The notes under the pieces: generated by a model
Database searches by the model: none
Told to the model about the DNA's origin: nothing
Seen by the model: only the letters and a program-made list of their open reading frames with translations
Origin: Lethocerus indicus
Lineage: Eukaryota > Arthropoda > Insecta > Hemiptera > Belostomatidae
Length of the DNA stretch: 64,000 nt
Direction of reading: 5' to 3'
NCBI GenBank assembly: GCA_019843655.1
Contig: JACDQD010000005.1
Location: 8,149,575-8,213,574 of the forward strand
Position numbers and translations under genes: made by a program
Shown here: positions 53,698 through 63,250 of the stretch, one piece after another
Layout of the letters: each line of letters opens with the position of its first letter
How positions within the stretch are numbered: the first letter of the stretch is position 1

Positions 53698-55084
53698 AAT
53701 TCATATAATTGTATTTCAATTAGACAAAGCACGCGCGCAGTAGCTTCAGGTATACGTATATCTAGGACTGTATAATGTGAGCCTTCTTCTTGTGGCCGAC
53801 TTAGGCACAATAAAAGGCAATCGTATATATAAGTTGCTGCGATTATTTGAGATCAAAGGAGGCGCCTCGTGTTTGGTTATTCTCTGGGCGTCCCGGGGCA
53901 GCACCTTAGCGGGATTAAGTAGGCCTGGATCTGTTCCAGGAAGGACGTGTACAGTATCTAAAGGCCGGAGGAGGAGGAGGCCTCCATTAAGTAAGTAACT
54001 GGAGTACGCGTCCACATGAGCGCACTTGAAAGGACTTCAAGTAAGATCGCTGAATGAAAACTTGCATTGGCTGAGTAGCGACACAATGCAAAAATCGACG
54101 AGACCGAATAAATCATTTCTCAAGAAAAGAAATTTAAAAAAGTGACAGCAAGGTTTGCCCACCATTGGTACTCTTCCAATCTCCCTCGTTTATACGGCTT
54201 AATTTTTTTAAAATGCCATCAGATTGGCTTTTCTCGTCAGTACCGTCCCGTCTGTACAGGTTAAAACCCTCATGCCCGTATTATTAATTAATTAGGACAC
54301 TATCTAGCGAAAAGATAATATACATCCTCCTATAGCAGGGTTCAAATTACCTTCATCGATTGAATTATTCCGCCAATTACTGAGACAGAATGCCAGCGAA
54401 AAGTGGGAACCAACATACATAGGACCAAATCAGCGACGGGAGTGAGAAGAGTGGAACCATGAAACTTCTTTGAAATAAAATTATCCATAAGAAACGACGA
54501 CCATTTGTCCCTTACACCTAAATACGAATGATTTGACTGCAGTTTAAGAAGTTCCTCAGACGCTTCCTGTGTAATTGAATCACGAAGTAACCAGCCACCC
54601 GGCAGTCTAAGAGCGAAACTTTCACTGAGACCAGACCGGAGATTGAACTAGAAAAAACTATCACGTCCGCAGAGGCCAGACATGAATTAATTATTAATTG
54701 CCACGTGTCCCCCACCGGGACCGACCATGCATCCAGATGGAATTCTACGGTACCGAAATCCAATAAAAATATAACAAGTATTTCCTATACTTGTTACGAT
54801 CGGGGGGATGGGGGGATTTCTGCGAAAAATCTTTGAGTATCCCGGGAGGCTGCAAGCACTTGGTAATCAGGACAGGTCGACCCTAGAGACACCTGCGAAA
54901 CTTGGCCCGAGGTACGTTCAATTTTTCTTCCGCTACTATTCTGTAGACTCTTCTTCGTTTAAAAAGTCCTATGACCGAGCCAAGAAACAACTAATCTGTA
55001 AATATGAAGTCTGCCTCTTCGAAGTGAATTCCACTGTGACTCCCCATTACTTAAGAGTCACACGATAAATGCAATTCCATTTTT

Positions 55085-55172
55085 CAATGCACTACGGACA
55101 TTCATTTTATATAATATATTATATTATTATTTTTTATAAAAAAGAAATATTATTTTGAATGTCAATGTTCAT
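55085..55172. repeat. AT-rich segment with imperfect inverted ends (possible MITE remnant)
   Basis: The ends read CAATG..GGACATTCA and, inverted, TGAATGTC..CATTG around a very AT-rich centre. Pairing is imperfect and no target duplication is clear. Confidence 0.3.
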
Positions 55173-55509
55173 TGGTTGTAGTCACGTGGAGTAAAGGCGT
55201 CTGAGTACTATTCTACGGTGGAGAACGAAACATTACTTCAATTGCAGATTCGAATCGATTAAAAGATAGGAACTCGCAAACTTCAGCGTACACGTTATAT
55301 TATTTAGGTTCCCTAGTTTGTTTCTCAACAACTTGCTACCGCATTAAAAGGTCAGATAGAGTAAAACAATAATAGACAAACAATGTACATCAATTCTTAA
55401 GGGTTCGAAACTCTACATGCGTTTCTGCGAACTACCGTTTACGCTTCGAGCTCTTTTCAGTAGAGGACAAAATCAGTAAAAGCAACGTCAGTAAGCGACC
55501 GACTGAACG

Positions 55510-55536
55510 CTAATGAAGACGGCGAGACTCCGAAAC
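55510..55536 (+). repeat. Dispersed motif copy, diverged
   Basis: CTAATGAAGACGGCGAGACT then CCGAAAC. A second partial copy, ACTACTGATGACGGCGAAG, lies about 220 bases further on at 55733-55751. Confidence 0.5.
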
Positions 55537-56364
55537 TAGCATACGCTTAGGGTCAACATAGCGGATGAAAATAGATCGCGAGAACGATGGTCGCAATGAC
55601 GAAGAAATAGGTTTGATTCAATTAGAACAAATCCCATCAACCTAGTTCACACACTTTCATGAAGAATCCAGTAAACCGCGAGAAAAGTAGCTCCCCACCG
55701 ATTGGGAACATTTTATGTTCGGGGATTCTGGACTACTGATGACGGCGAAGGTTAACGCTCAAAAGAAATATAGCAGTTCTAATGCATACTCGCTTCTGGT
55801 TGGTATGTATGAATGTTTTGCTCTCAATACTGCCTGAGAACTGGTTTCTTTAACCTTGTCTTCAGAACTAATTTATTCCTCCCCATTGTCGGCTCATTCT
55901 TGCCTTCCGCTTCCCTGATAATCTTCGTTATGGATTAATTTTCCTCGTAGAATTAAATTTAGTCAGATTGAATTTCCGTAAGCGGTAATAATGACTGCTG
56001 CGTGGCCTGCTATTGTAGCAATGGGTTAGGATTGAGCCGAGTCTGAATTGTTCATTGAGGGAGATGAGTCGTGGCCCAGCCAGCAATTGGATCGAATTCG
56101 ATCAATAACCAATTAGAAATCGATCTCATTATGCGATCGACTCTCAACATGCAGAGAGCTCGTGCATCCCGATCATTATAAAACATACCTTCAATTCCAT
56201 TCCAACAATCGCAAGCTGGGAAAATAGCTGTCATTTTATTATTGAATATACTCAATCAGTTCAGAGGAGGGTGAGGGGAGTTTTCGGAATACCCTCTTGT
56301 CAGAACTGATAATATATCCACCATATTAAGCTTCCTCGACGTGCACCACACGGCCGACAGGGCC

Positions 56365-56390
56365 CTACTGGCGATGACGAAAAGCCAGAA
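56365..56390 (+). repeat. Dispersed motif copy, plus strand
   Basis: CTACTGGCGATGACGAAAAG then CCAGAA. Same order as the other copies, with several substitutions. Confidence 0.55.
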
Positions 56391-56712
56391 TTAATTTTCC
56401 GTAGCTTAGGACAAAAGTAGGGAATGCGAACAGAATATAAAGAGAGTGACGAATTTTCTGATAAACCTACGCTGACGCGTATTGTTACGCATTCTGACGC
56501 AATTCTTCGGGATATTATTTTTCTAGTATTACAGAAAAAATCAAATAATGAACAATAAAAATATCAGGTCGTTGAAAACGCAATACAATTGTGTTGTAAC
56601 ACTAAGTAAACGTACTATAACCAAAGAACTATAATGAATGACAATACCAGTCATTTGTTTTTATTCACTCAGTAATCTGTTTTATTAGAATTTGGTAAGT
56701 GTATAAGGTCGC

Positions 56713-56813
56713 ATATATATATATATATGTATGTATGTATGTATGTATTCACATCTATGTATATATGTAATATATGTTTTAATATATATGTATATAAAAT
56801 ATACATATATATT
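56713..56813. repeat. AT / ATGT microsatellite with an adjacent palindrome
   Basis: An AT run (56713-56728) passes into ATGT repeats (to about 56747). It is followed at 56781-56813 by AATATATATGTATA / TATACATATATATT inverted arms around TAAAA. Confidence 0.85.
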
Positions 56814-57481
56814 AAATGCGTGTAAAGATTTCAATATAGTTTTGCCTTCGGTCACCGTCCTAAGCTGGTTCACAGGGTACACAGGCAGATGTCGCTACCG
56901 TCTATTAGTCTGTTGGAGCCGTTTCTTTTATCTCAGAACCTAATATTGCGTCCAATTTATGTTTAGACAATTAAATTTGATTCGACTTCAAATAAGACTA
57001 ACTTATATAAGGGCTTAGGTACCTTTATGTGCCTTTTAAAACGTTATGAAACATTGAATTTCAACTTACTTCATACACATTCCAAAACAATGCTATTAAG
57101 AAGAAGAGAAAAACATCAATCAGAAAAAGATAATAGAATAAGAACATCAATTTTGCATACATTTTTATTACTAATAATGGGGTGCTACTCAAATAATTAT
57201 GCCAGATATATTCTTTCTTAAATGAAAGGAATAAAATAATTATTATTTACTTATATTTTACCGAAATATGAATTAATAATTTAAGGGGTCTGTTCCGCTG
57301 TGGTTTGCAATCTTCCGTCACCTACTAGGCATTGCGCAAGACCCCTCTCACGATCTTCTGTCTTCACTTGCTTTAGTTTTTTGACTACAAGATCTAATTA
57401 AGAAACCCGTTATTTGGTCCACGAATGTTTGGAATACCACGATTCTCGCGCCCTTCAATCCGCTGATTTAGACCTGGGGAA

Positions 57482-57507
57482 TTGGCTTCCCGCCATCTTC
57501 AGTAGCG
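57482..57507 (-). repeat. Dispersed motif copy, minus strand
   Basis: The minus strand reads CTACTGAAGATGGCGGGAAG then CCAA. Only a few substitutions from the consensus. Confidence 0.65.
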
Positions 57508-58168
57508 TTAATTAGTAAGGCGCTTATGCATGTAGGTTACCGAAATTGTGCAGACACTGTACACGTATTGTCCCACCGATACCAACATAAGTTACTCACT
57601 AACCTTAAAAAAAATCTAGGGGGAAGGTACTCTCTTTTTTAAGTCCGCCTATTAAGTCCACTATTCAAGTAACTCGTGTCTTGGAGGGAATTAAATTCCA
57701 TTCCGAATTTAATCGAGGCGAAGGACTTTTTTTCGTTTTGGACAGGCGGGATAAGAAAAGTTCGGAGTCCGGAACTTTTAAGTCAATTACTAAACAGAAC
57801 CGAACACGGGTTGGATTTAATTGTCGTTTAAATTATGGTCCAGGCGCGGCCCAAAAGCCGGCCTCCTCTTCACGCTCCCTTAGCGCCATCCGAACCTAAT
57901 CCCTGGAATAATTTAATGGCACCTTTACCAACCCCGTTATATTCCCCTCTTGGAGGCAGCTACCCCATTACATAAATACAACTCAAACCCCTCCAAAGTA
58001 GTTATAATACTGTTGTAAAATATTATTCCGATATAACAATAATTATTGGAAACTGACGCCGGTACCGGAGCCGGTGGGGCACGGATCTGAATCGTTTACG
58101 GCGCATCGCCCCGAACCGTCGGACCCATATCGAACTACTTGCGAGTTGCCGATATATAACGGCTTTAT

Positions 58169-58207
58169 GTCGGCAGTTTGTTCCTGAACAAAGCGCAATT
58201 ATAAGGC
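58169..58207 (+). repeat. Dispersed repeat fragment, pair of 52697-52750
   Basis: Shares the palindromic TTGTTC/GAACAA core and a downstream TATAAGGC with the copy at 52697. It is followed about 80 bases later by a weak B-box-like GAGTTCGATCC (58286-58296). Confidence 0.5.
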
Positions 58208-59604
58208 AATAGATGCCGGTACATCATCGCTGCCGGCAGAGGCAACAAAGCTCGCCTAGTTCCAAAGTAAACGCGTCGGACCCGGGAGTTCGATCCTCCT
58301 GTGGCGGGAAGGTAGAGGAGGGTAGGGGGTCAACGAGGTTTTTAATTATCATCCCCCCTTTAAAATTTCTCTCCCCGTATGGAACAAGCTGCAAACTTTA
58401 ATATTGATTCAAGACGCAGGCGTCAATATTACTTTGACAACGGTAATATCAGGTGCGGAGGGGCATTTAAAAGATCTAAACTCAGGTTTTAAACATACCG
58501 GAGGAAACGGAAAGTTGTGGCAGCATATTCAGACCCCTTCGTATAACTGCCCTGTTGCATAAAATATCGTTATAAGGAACCGCGAAAGCTGCACAACTGG
58601 GTAAATATTGTTTACCGGGAAATCGTGCGACAATATACCGCCATTACCCTGTAACTTGTTGACTGTACAATAAAAAAAAGGTATACAAAAATCATTGGTA
58701 CTAAGAGCATGGATGTACTGATCGCTCTACTTATAACATATTGAAATATTTCTACGTTTATAGATTATTGGAAACACGTATATTTGGTGCCTCGTCAAAA
58801 AACGACAATAAAGTAACTATTTAGCAGATTGACTAGAAGTGTAAATTGATCAATTTGTGTTACAGAAACGTCACGGGGAATAGAGGCTAACGTATAAAAC
58901 ATATTATGATGAATTACGGTTGTGAAGTATTAACCAGATAATGGTTATCTGTTCAATCAAGTGTAAATTAAAATGATTACGACATCAACAAAAAACGGCC
59001 TTCATTTAAAAAAAGAAATGTTTTACTTTCCTCATTTTGTCATAAGATATTTGACACCGCGAAAGTGGCAGATGTCACTAATTCCTACGGTACCTTATAT
59101 AAACGCTGCATGGGATATACTACGCCATTTTGACATCCAATGGCTGCGATGAACATACCGACTGTCAATCGAAAGAGAACAGAAGCATGCATGAGCAGGA
59201 GACATTCAACGATTCAACAGAGGGCTTACGTCTTCCCTTACAATTTGAATTGCGGCATCGCCCCAGTATAATTCAGACGCCAATAGGATCAGGGAGAGTG
59301 GGGGCTGCCCACCAAAAACTAGCATCAACAGACAGAATGCAAAATGGCCAACGACTACAAAAACAAATAGACTTATCTCATTATCCGAAGTAGTTATTTT
59401 ACTCGGAATCACTGACAATTGAGCCGTTCGGCGAAAGAGCAAGTAATCGGAAGATTCAACTTAATTTTATCGGCCTACAATTTTATTCTTATTCATCATT
59501 TCACTACAAATTTCGAAATTGATAAAGGGAATATCAGGTTCTACCAATGTTGGATAATCGACTGGAAAAAGGAGTTTGAAATGTGGATACTGAGAGAAGT
59601 GCAA

Positions 59605-59614
59605 AGTTTACCTT
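59605..59614 (-). other. 5' splice donor of the netrin exon
   Basis: On the minus strand the exon ends ...TGT AAA G and is followed by GTAAAC, a good match to the eukaryotic donor consensus. The last exonic base is 59612, giving a phase-1 intron. The position fits the family: the peptide stops just after ...FECK, where netrins normally continue into the next Cys-rich LE repeat. The ORF past this point reads [23 protein letters not shown], which has no laminin-EGF character. Confidence 0.85.
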
Positions 59615-60797
59615 TACACTCGAAGGCGTCCCTGGCGGTCGCCCTCGCCCAGGGCCTGTCGAAGTGGAAGGGTTTGCACCTCTCGCAGTCGCGGCCGGCG
59701 GTGTTGTGCTTGCAGTCGCAGGTGAGCTGTCCGGTGCCCGGGTTGTGGACGCACTTGGAGGCGTGCCCGTTGCACTTGCAGCGGCCGCCCACCGCGAAGT
59801 CGCTGACCGCGTAGTGGTAGGACATGGTGGCCGGGCCGCTGGTCACTATGCTGTTCTGGACCACCCCGCCCCCCGCCTCGTCCGCCGGCTCCTGCTGCAG
59901 TTCCTGCGACGGGTTCAACACCAGGTCCACTTTGTCCTTGGGGCCCTCCTCCTTTTTCAGTTTCGCCTCGTCCTCCTCTTTGAAGTCGTCGTCCAGGAGC
60001 GGCGGAAAGTGGAGCCTGTGGAATACCACTTTGATATCTGTCGCGGTGACCCAGTCCTGGAGAACGGGGCTAATGTCGAAGTCGGCGGCACTGGGCCGCC
60101 CCTCGAGGGTGCTGAACGCTATGCGCGAGGCGGCCGTCGAACCCTCACCCCCCCCGGTGAACTTGTGCGAATCTGTGCACAGCGCCTCCTGCTCGTTGGC
60201 CTTGGTTATCGTCGCCCTGTTGGGCTTCCCGTAGAGCTTCCTGCACTGTCCCGAATAGAACTGGAACGGCTGCCAGGTTTTGCCGTAGTCCATCGACTTG
60301 TAGATGGCTATCGAATCTGGTTTGGCCGCCCTCGGGCAGAACTGAAGGCTGACGTACGTGAGCTCGTATTTCTTGCCGAGTGAGAGTTTGAGGGTGACGT
60401 TGTCCGGGGGGGCGTTGTGTGAGGAAGAGGAGGAGGAGGAGGCCGCCGGTAGAGGCTCGGACCTCCAGCAGGTGACGTTGTTCGGGTTGTTGAGGTCGGT
60501 TAGGTAGGAGGCCGGGAACCGTTTCTTGGGCTGGGAATCGTCGCAGGTGTGACATTCGGTCTGGTCGCAGTACCTGGCCGGCCCGGAGGAGCCGCACGTG
60601 CTCGAGGCCTCGACCGGGTTGCCGAAGGCGGCGTTCACGAAGTCGGGTATGCACCTCTTGGGGCGGTCCTCGTCGTAGCACGGGTCTAGGGGGCTCTGTT
60701 GGCCGGCCAGCATCCTCAGGTAGGAGGACTCCTGGGCGCACAGCGCGCACCCCAACAGTCCGACCAACGAGACCAAAATCCACGAAACGAACACCAT
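59612..60797 (-). CDS. Netrin, first coding exon (signal peptide, laminin N-terminal domain, first LE repeat); partial
   Basis: Netrins are secreted laminin-related guidance cues that bind DCC/Frazzled and UNC-5 receptors. This exon encodes 395 complete residues plus one base of the next codon. Residues 1-20 form a hydrophobic signal peptide. Residues about 35-335 are the laminin N-terminal domain, with family-typical stretches such as [46 protein letters not shown] and [18 protein letters not shown]. The first LE repeat begins at C340 ([25 protein letters not shown]). The conserved [15 protein letters not shown] ends the exon. Potential N-glycosylation sites are N107 and N133. The ATG at 60795-60797 is chosen because an in-frame TAA lies 45 bases upstream (60840-60842) and a signal peptide follows. 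The open frame runs on to 59541, but the GT at 59610-59611 matches where netrins continue into the second LE repeat, so the extra residues are read-through into intron. Two low-complexity insertions occur (residues 116-132 and 268-311). LE2, LE3 and the NTR domain are not seen in the window. Whether this is a netrin-A or netrin-B type is undecided. Confidence 0.95.
60420..60440 (-). repeat. TCC-type microsatellite encoding a seven-serine run in netrin
   Basis: A GAG/GGA-rich tract on the plus strand encodes Ser120-Ser126 of the netrin exon. It sits inside an extra segment (about residues 116-132) between WRSEP and NVTLKLSL, which are normally close together in netrins. Confidence 0.85.
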
Positions 60798-61023
60798 TTT
60801 TCTCCAATTATATTTGGCGCTATCGGTTAGAGGGTGGACTTACTGGCGGGGCCGACGCCTACCCGACTGACATCACAGTGTGAAGTGTACGCGGCCTACT
60901 GGGCTCGCGGGAGGCTCTACTGCGATGTGGACACCGCGGATGCCGTCTGTGGACTGAGTTGGGCTCCCACCACCACCACCACCACCACCACCGCCACCGC
61001 CGCCGCCGCCGCCACCGCCACCG
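60798..61023 (-). promoter_or_regulatory. Netrin 5' leader / proximal upstream sequence
   Basis: The sequence immediately upstream of the netrin ATG on the minus strand. The start context is GGAGAAAAATGG, with A at -3 and G at +4, a favourable eukaryotic context. An in-frame TAA at 60840-60842 closes the frame upstream. A GTAAGT at about 60837-60842 resembles a donor, but the only possible acceptor would lie within about 45 bases, so the leader next to the ATG is probably unspliced. At 60967-61023 there is a GGT/GGC trinucleotide tract. I see no clear TATA box or initiator, so the transcription start is not assigned. Confidence 0.4.
60967..61023. repeat. (ACC/GCC)n trinucleotide repeat upstream of netrin
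   Basis: About 19 triplets of ACC changing to GCC on the plus strand (GGT/GGC on the coding strand of netrin), 170-226 bases upstream of the ATG. It accounts for the poly-Gly and poly-Trp open frames across it. It lies in the leader or proximal promoter and could form G-rich structure on the netrin sense strand. Confidence 0.9.
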
Positions 61024-61663
61024 ACCGGCTTTCCCCCGCCCCGAGCACAAATTTCCCCGTTCTCGCTCCCCCACCTCGGGCCGCCTCGTACCAAGTTGCC
61101 GCTTTTAAAAATATCCCGCCTCAGAGGGAAATTTATCTGTAAATTATCCGAAGAGAGCCCGCATTGCCACCATAAACTTACACTCCCCAATATGGTATTT
61201 ATTATAACGAACGCATTTAATAACGGACTATTACCTGTAATATATTTCTGTATATCGATACTGAAACGGGAAAGCGAACGTGTAGCGAATGCTGCGTAAT
61301 GTGTCAAACACATTTCTGCCGCAGGCCATTTTATGTGACGGTACCATAATCGCGAGCCGTACGGAATTGTCTTTAATGTTATATATTGATTTAGTAACAT
61401 AGGCTACATAATTAATAGTAGTATGCAATAAACATTTATATGCAAACATATATCGGTGCCATACAAAGTAACCATTATATCCTATAACGGATAACAAATT
61501 ATATTTGTTATAACAGAACTAAAACAATTTCCCCGTCATAAATCATCCGGATTGATTTAATTTAAAATTTCATAATCCGCTCTATTTACTGAACCCCTCG
61601 AAACTTCCAGTGTCAAGAAACGTTCTTTCTGAACTCGCTGATTTGGCCTTATGTTATTATAAC

Positions 61664-61688
61664 GGTTTCGGCTCCTTGCCGTCACTAG
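61664..61688 (-). repeat. Dispersed motif copy, minus strand, upstream of netrin
   Basis: The minus strand reads CTAGTGACGGCAAGGAGCCG then AAACC. It lies about 0.9 kb upstream of the netrin ATG. Confidence 0.65.
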
Positions 61689-62631
61689 ACTGCCCGCCGG
61701 CTACCAGAACGCTTACATATGAGAGACAGAATGAGATAATACAGAGGCCCAACAAATTATGTACAGACTTCAACATAAAAAATATCGGCATAAAACCTTT
61801 ACATGACAATATTAAAACAGACATCAGTCGTGCTAGACGAACACTGCCATCGCAAAACCTCGGGGACCGCCTAACAGTTATCTTGAATTTCCGTCCAGCG
61901 ATCTTACTATATTCAACTCTAAATTCAGTACACATCCAATATAGACCTTCTAATAGCGAGAGACAAGTATGTTGTTATTTGAACGGGAAAGAGGCGGTTG
62001 AGAGACTAAATGATGAACGGTAAGATTATTTTTAGTAAATGACCAAACCTGACGTTTGCTCGAATCCTGGGCCATGGGCCAATTGTGACATATGGACCAG
62101 TCACAATGCTTGCCGTTCGCAACTATAAATTTCCTATACAACTCCCTTCCGTAAAATCACATTAATACTGCATATCACCTCCATAATATATATAATTATT
62201 ATTTATTGACTCAATAGCATCGCATATGTGATGGAAATTCAGTCAGTCACAATATAAATATAAAAATATATATTCTTTTTATTTCTGCCTTCCGTTTCCT
62301 CTCCTTCGCAATTATCTCGCCCAACCGCAACATGCATTCTGATCCAAAAGGAATAACTAACTATTCGTCAAATTGTTAAAAAAATGGGAAAAGAATAAGT
62401 TACCGAGAGAATAAAAGCGTGTTATAACTATGGTGAACAATTTACACACATCTGAGGTACAGACGATCCGAATGGCTATGTTCCCCCCCAATTTATTTTA
62501 CAGGGTAAGAGACGCTTCATTTCACACTCATCAATAACGCCCGGGGAATAAGATAATATGAAATTATAAATTAAACTAACCTGTTAGATGTGTTGCGGGG
62601 TTCAGAGCGCCACCATTCTTGCAGGAACCAG

Positions 62632-62657
62632 TCGCCAAGCAGTACTGAGAGTAACAC
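62632..62657 (+). repeat. Dispersed repeat fragment, pair of 16182-16207
   Basis: TCGCCAAGCAGTACTGAGAG then TAACAC, the same orientation as the copy at 16182. Confidence 0.45.
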
Positions 62658-63078
62658 TTTCACTAACACCACACACACGCGCGCGAATGAACAAACTGAA
62701 AAACAATCGTCAATCATTAACATCTTACATGACTAATTGTTTTTTATAAATATCCAAATAACAGTTTGTACAATAAAAGTCGTTTGTATACATAAAATTC
62801 GCATCTTTATTTGTTCTGTTCGTTATTTGGTTTGATTGTTGTTTGAATTTTGTTTGATTGTTCTGTTGTAATTCGTGTATTGAATTGTGTAGTCATTCTA
62901 AATTTTTCTACAGCCAACGGAGGAAAATTAAAGAAAAATATTTTCAGACATTCTTGGAACGTCTCTGTACATATAATTTAAGATGTTTGGGGTTTTTGTG
63001 GATCTACAAGCACGAGTTTGGAATATCATCACCCTTGTGATCATCTGGACCTGTTTGGACCCGAAATAGATAAGAGAT

Positions 63079-63102
63079 TGCGCTTCCCGCCATCGTCAGT
63101 AT
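63079..63102 (-). repeat. Dispersed motif copy, minus strand
   Basis: The minus strand reads TACTGACGATGGCGGGAAGC then GCAA, close to consensus. Confidence 0.65.
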
Positions 63103-63218
63103 CATTTGCCCAGTATAAGTGAGATGTCGGTATAGAAACTTTAATATTGATTAATGGCGAACTTCGTGCAAAATAATATTAAATATTTAATCGGGCTATT
63201 AGATCGACTTGGTTAGAG

Positions 63219-63250
63219 TAAGACCAAATCGGCAAGTGGAGACACAAGAT
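63219..63250 (+). repeat. Dispersed repeat fragment, pair of 21813-21844
   Basis: Same orientation as its partner. It sits at the start of a 75-codon open frame (63209-63436) of no recognised family. Weaker resemblance may continue for some tens of bases. Confidence 0.55.

Larger units (their letters stand above)
46086..59605. other. Non-coding block immediately 3' of the netrin exon, likely netrin intron
   Basis: Carries the SINE head at 47210, motif copies at 48747, 53671, 55510, 56365 and 57482, and paired fragments at 52697 and 58169. It lies directly downstream of the netrin splice donor in the direction of transcription. I searched for Cys-rich LE coding (CxC..NTAG.., GVTGLTC-like) and for the NTR domain and found none. 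Confidence 0.6.

Noticed and set aside
59541..59611. Extension of the netrin frame beyond the donor ([23 protein letters not shown])
   Set aside because: It departs abruptly from netrin similarity at a good GT donor, so it is treated as intron.
59583..60383. 266-codon plus-strand open frame opposite netrin
   Set aside because: Antisense shadow of the GC-rich netrin exon; Val/Ala/Arg-rich without domain features.
60145..60807. 220-codon minus-strand open frame starting just upstream of netrin
   Set aside because: It overlaps netrin in another frame, its first codon at 60807 is TTG rather than ATG, and it is Arg/Pro-rich as expected from a GC-rich shadow.
60837..60842. GTAAGT upstream of the netrin ATG as a leader splice donor
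   Set aside because: The acceptor would have to lie within about 45 bases and no polypyrimidine-AG is present.
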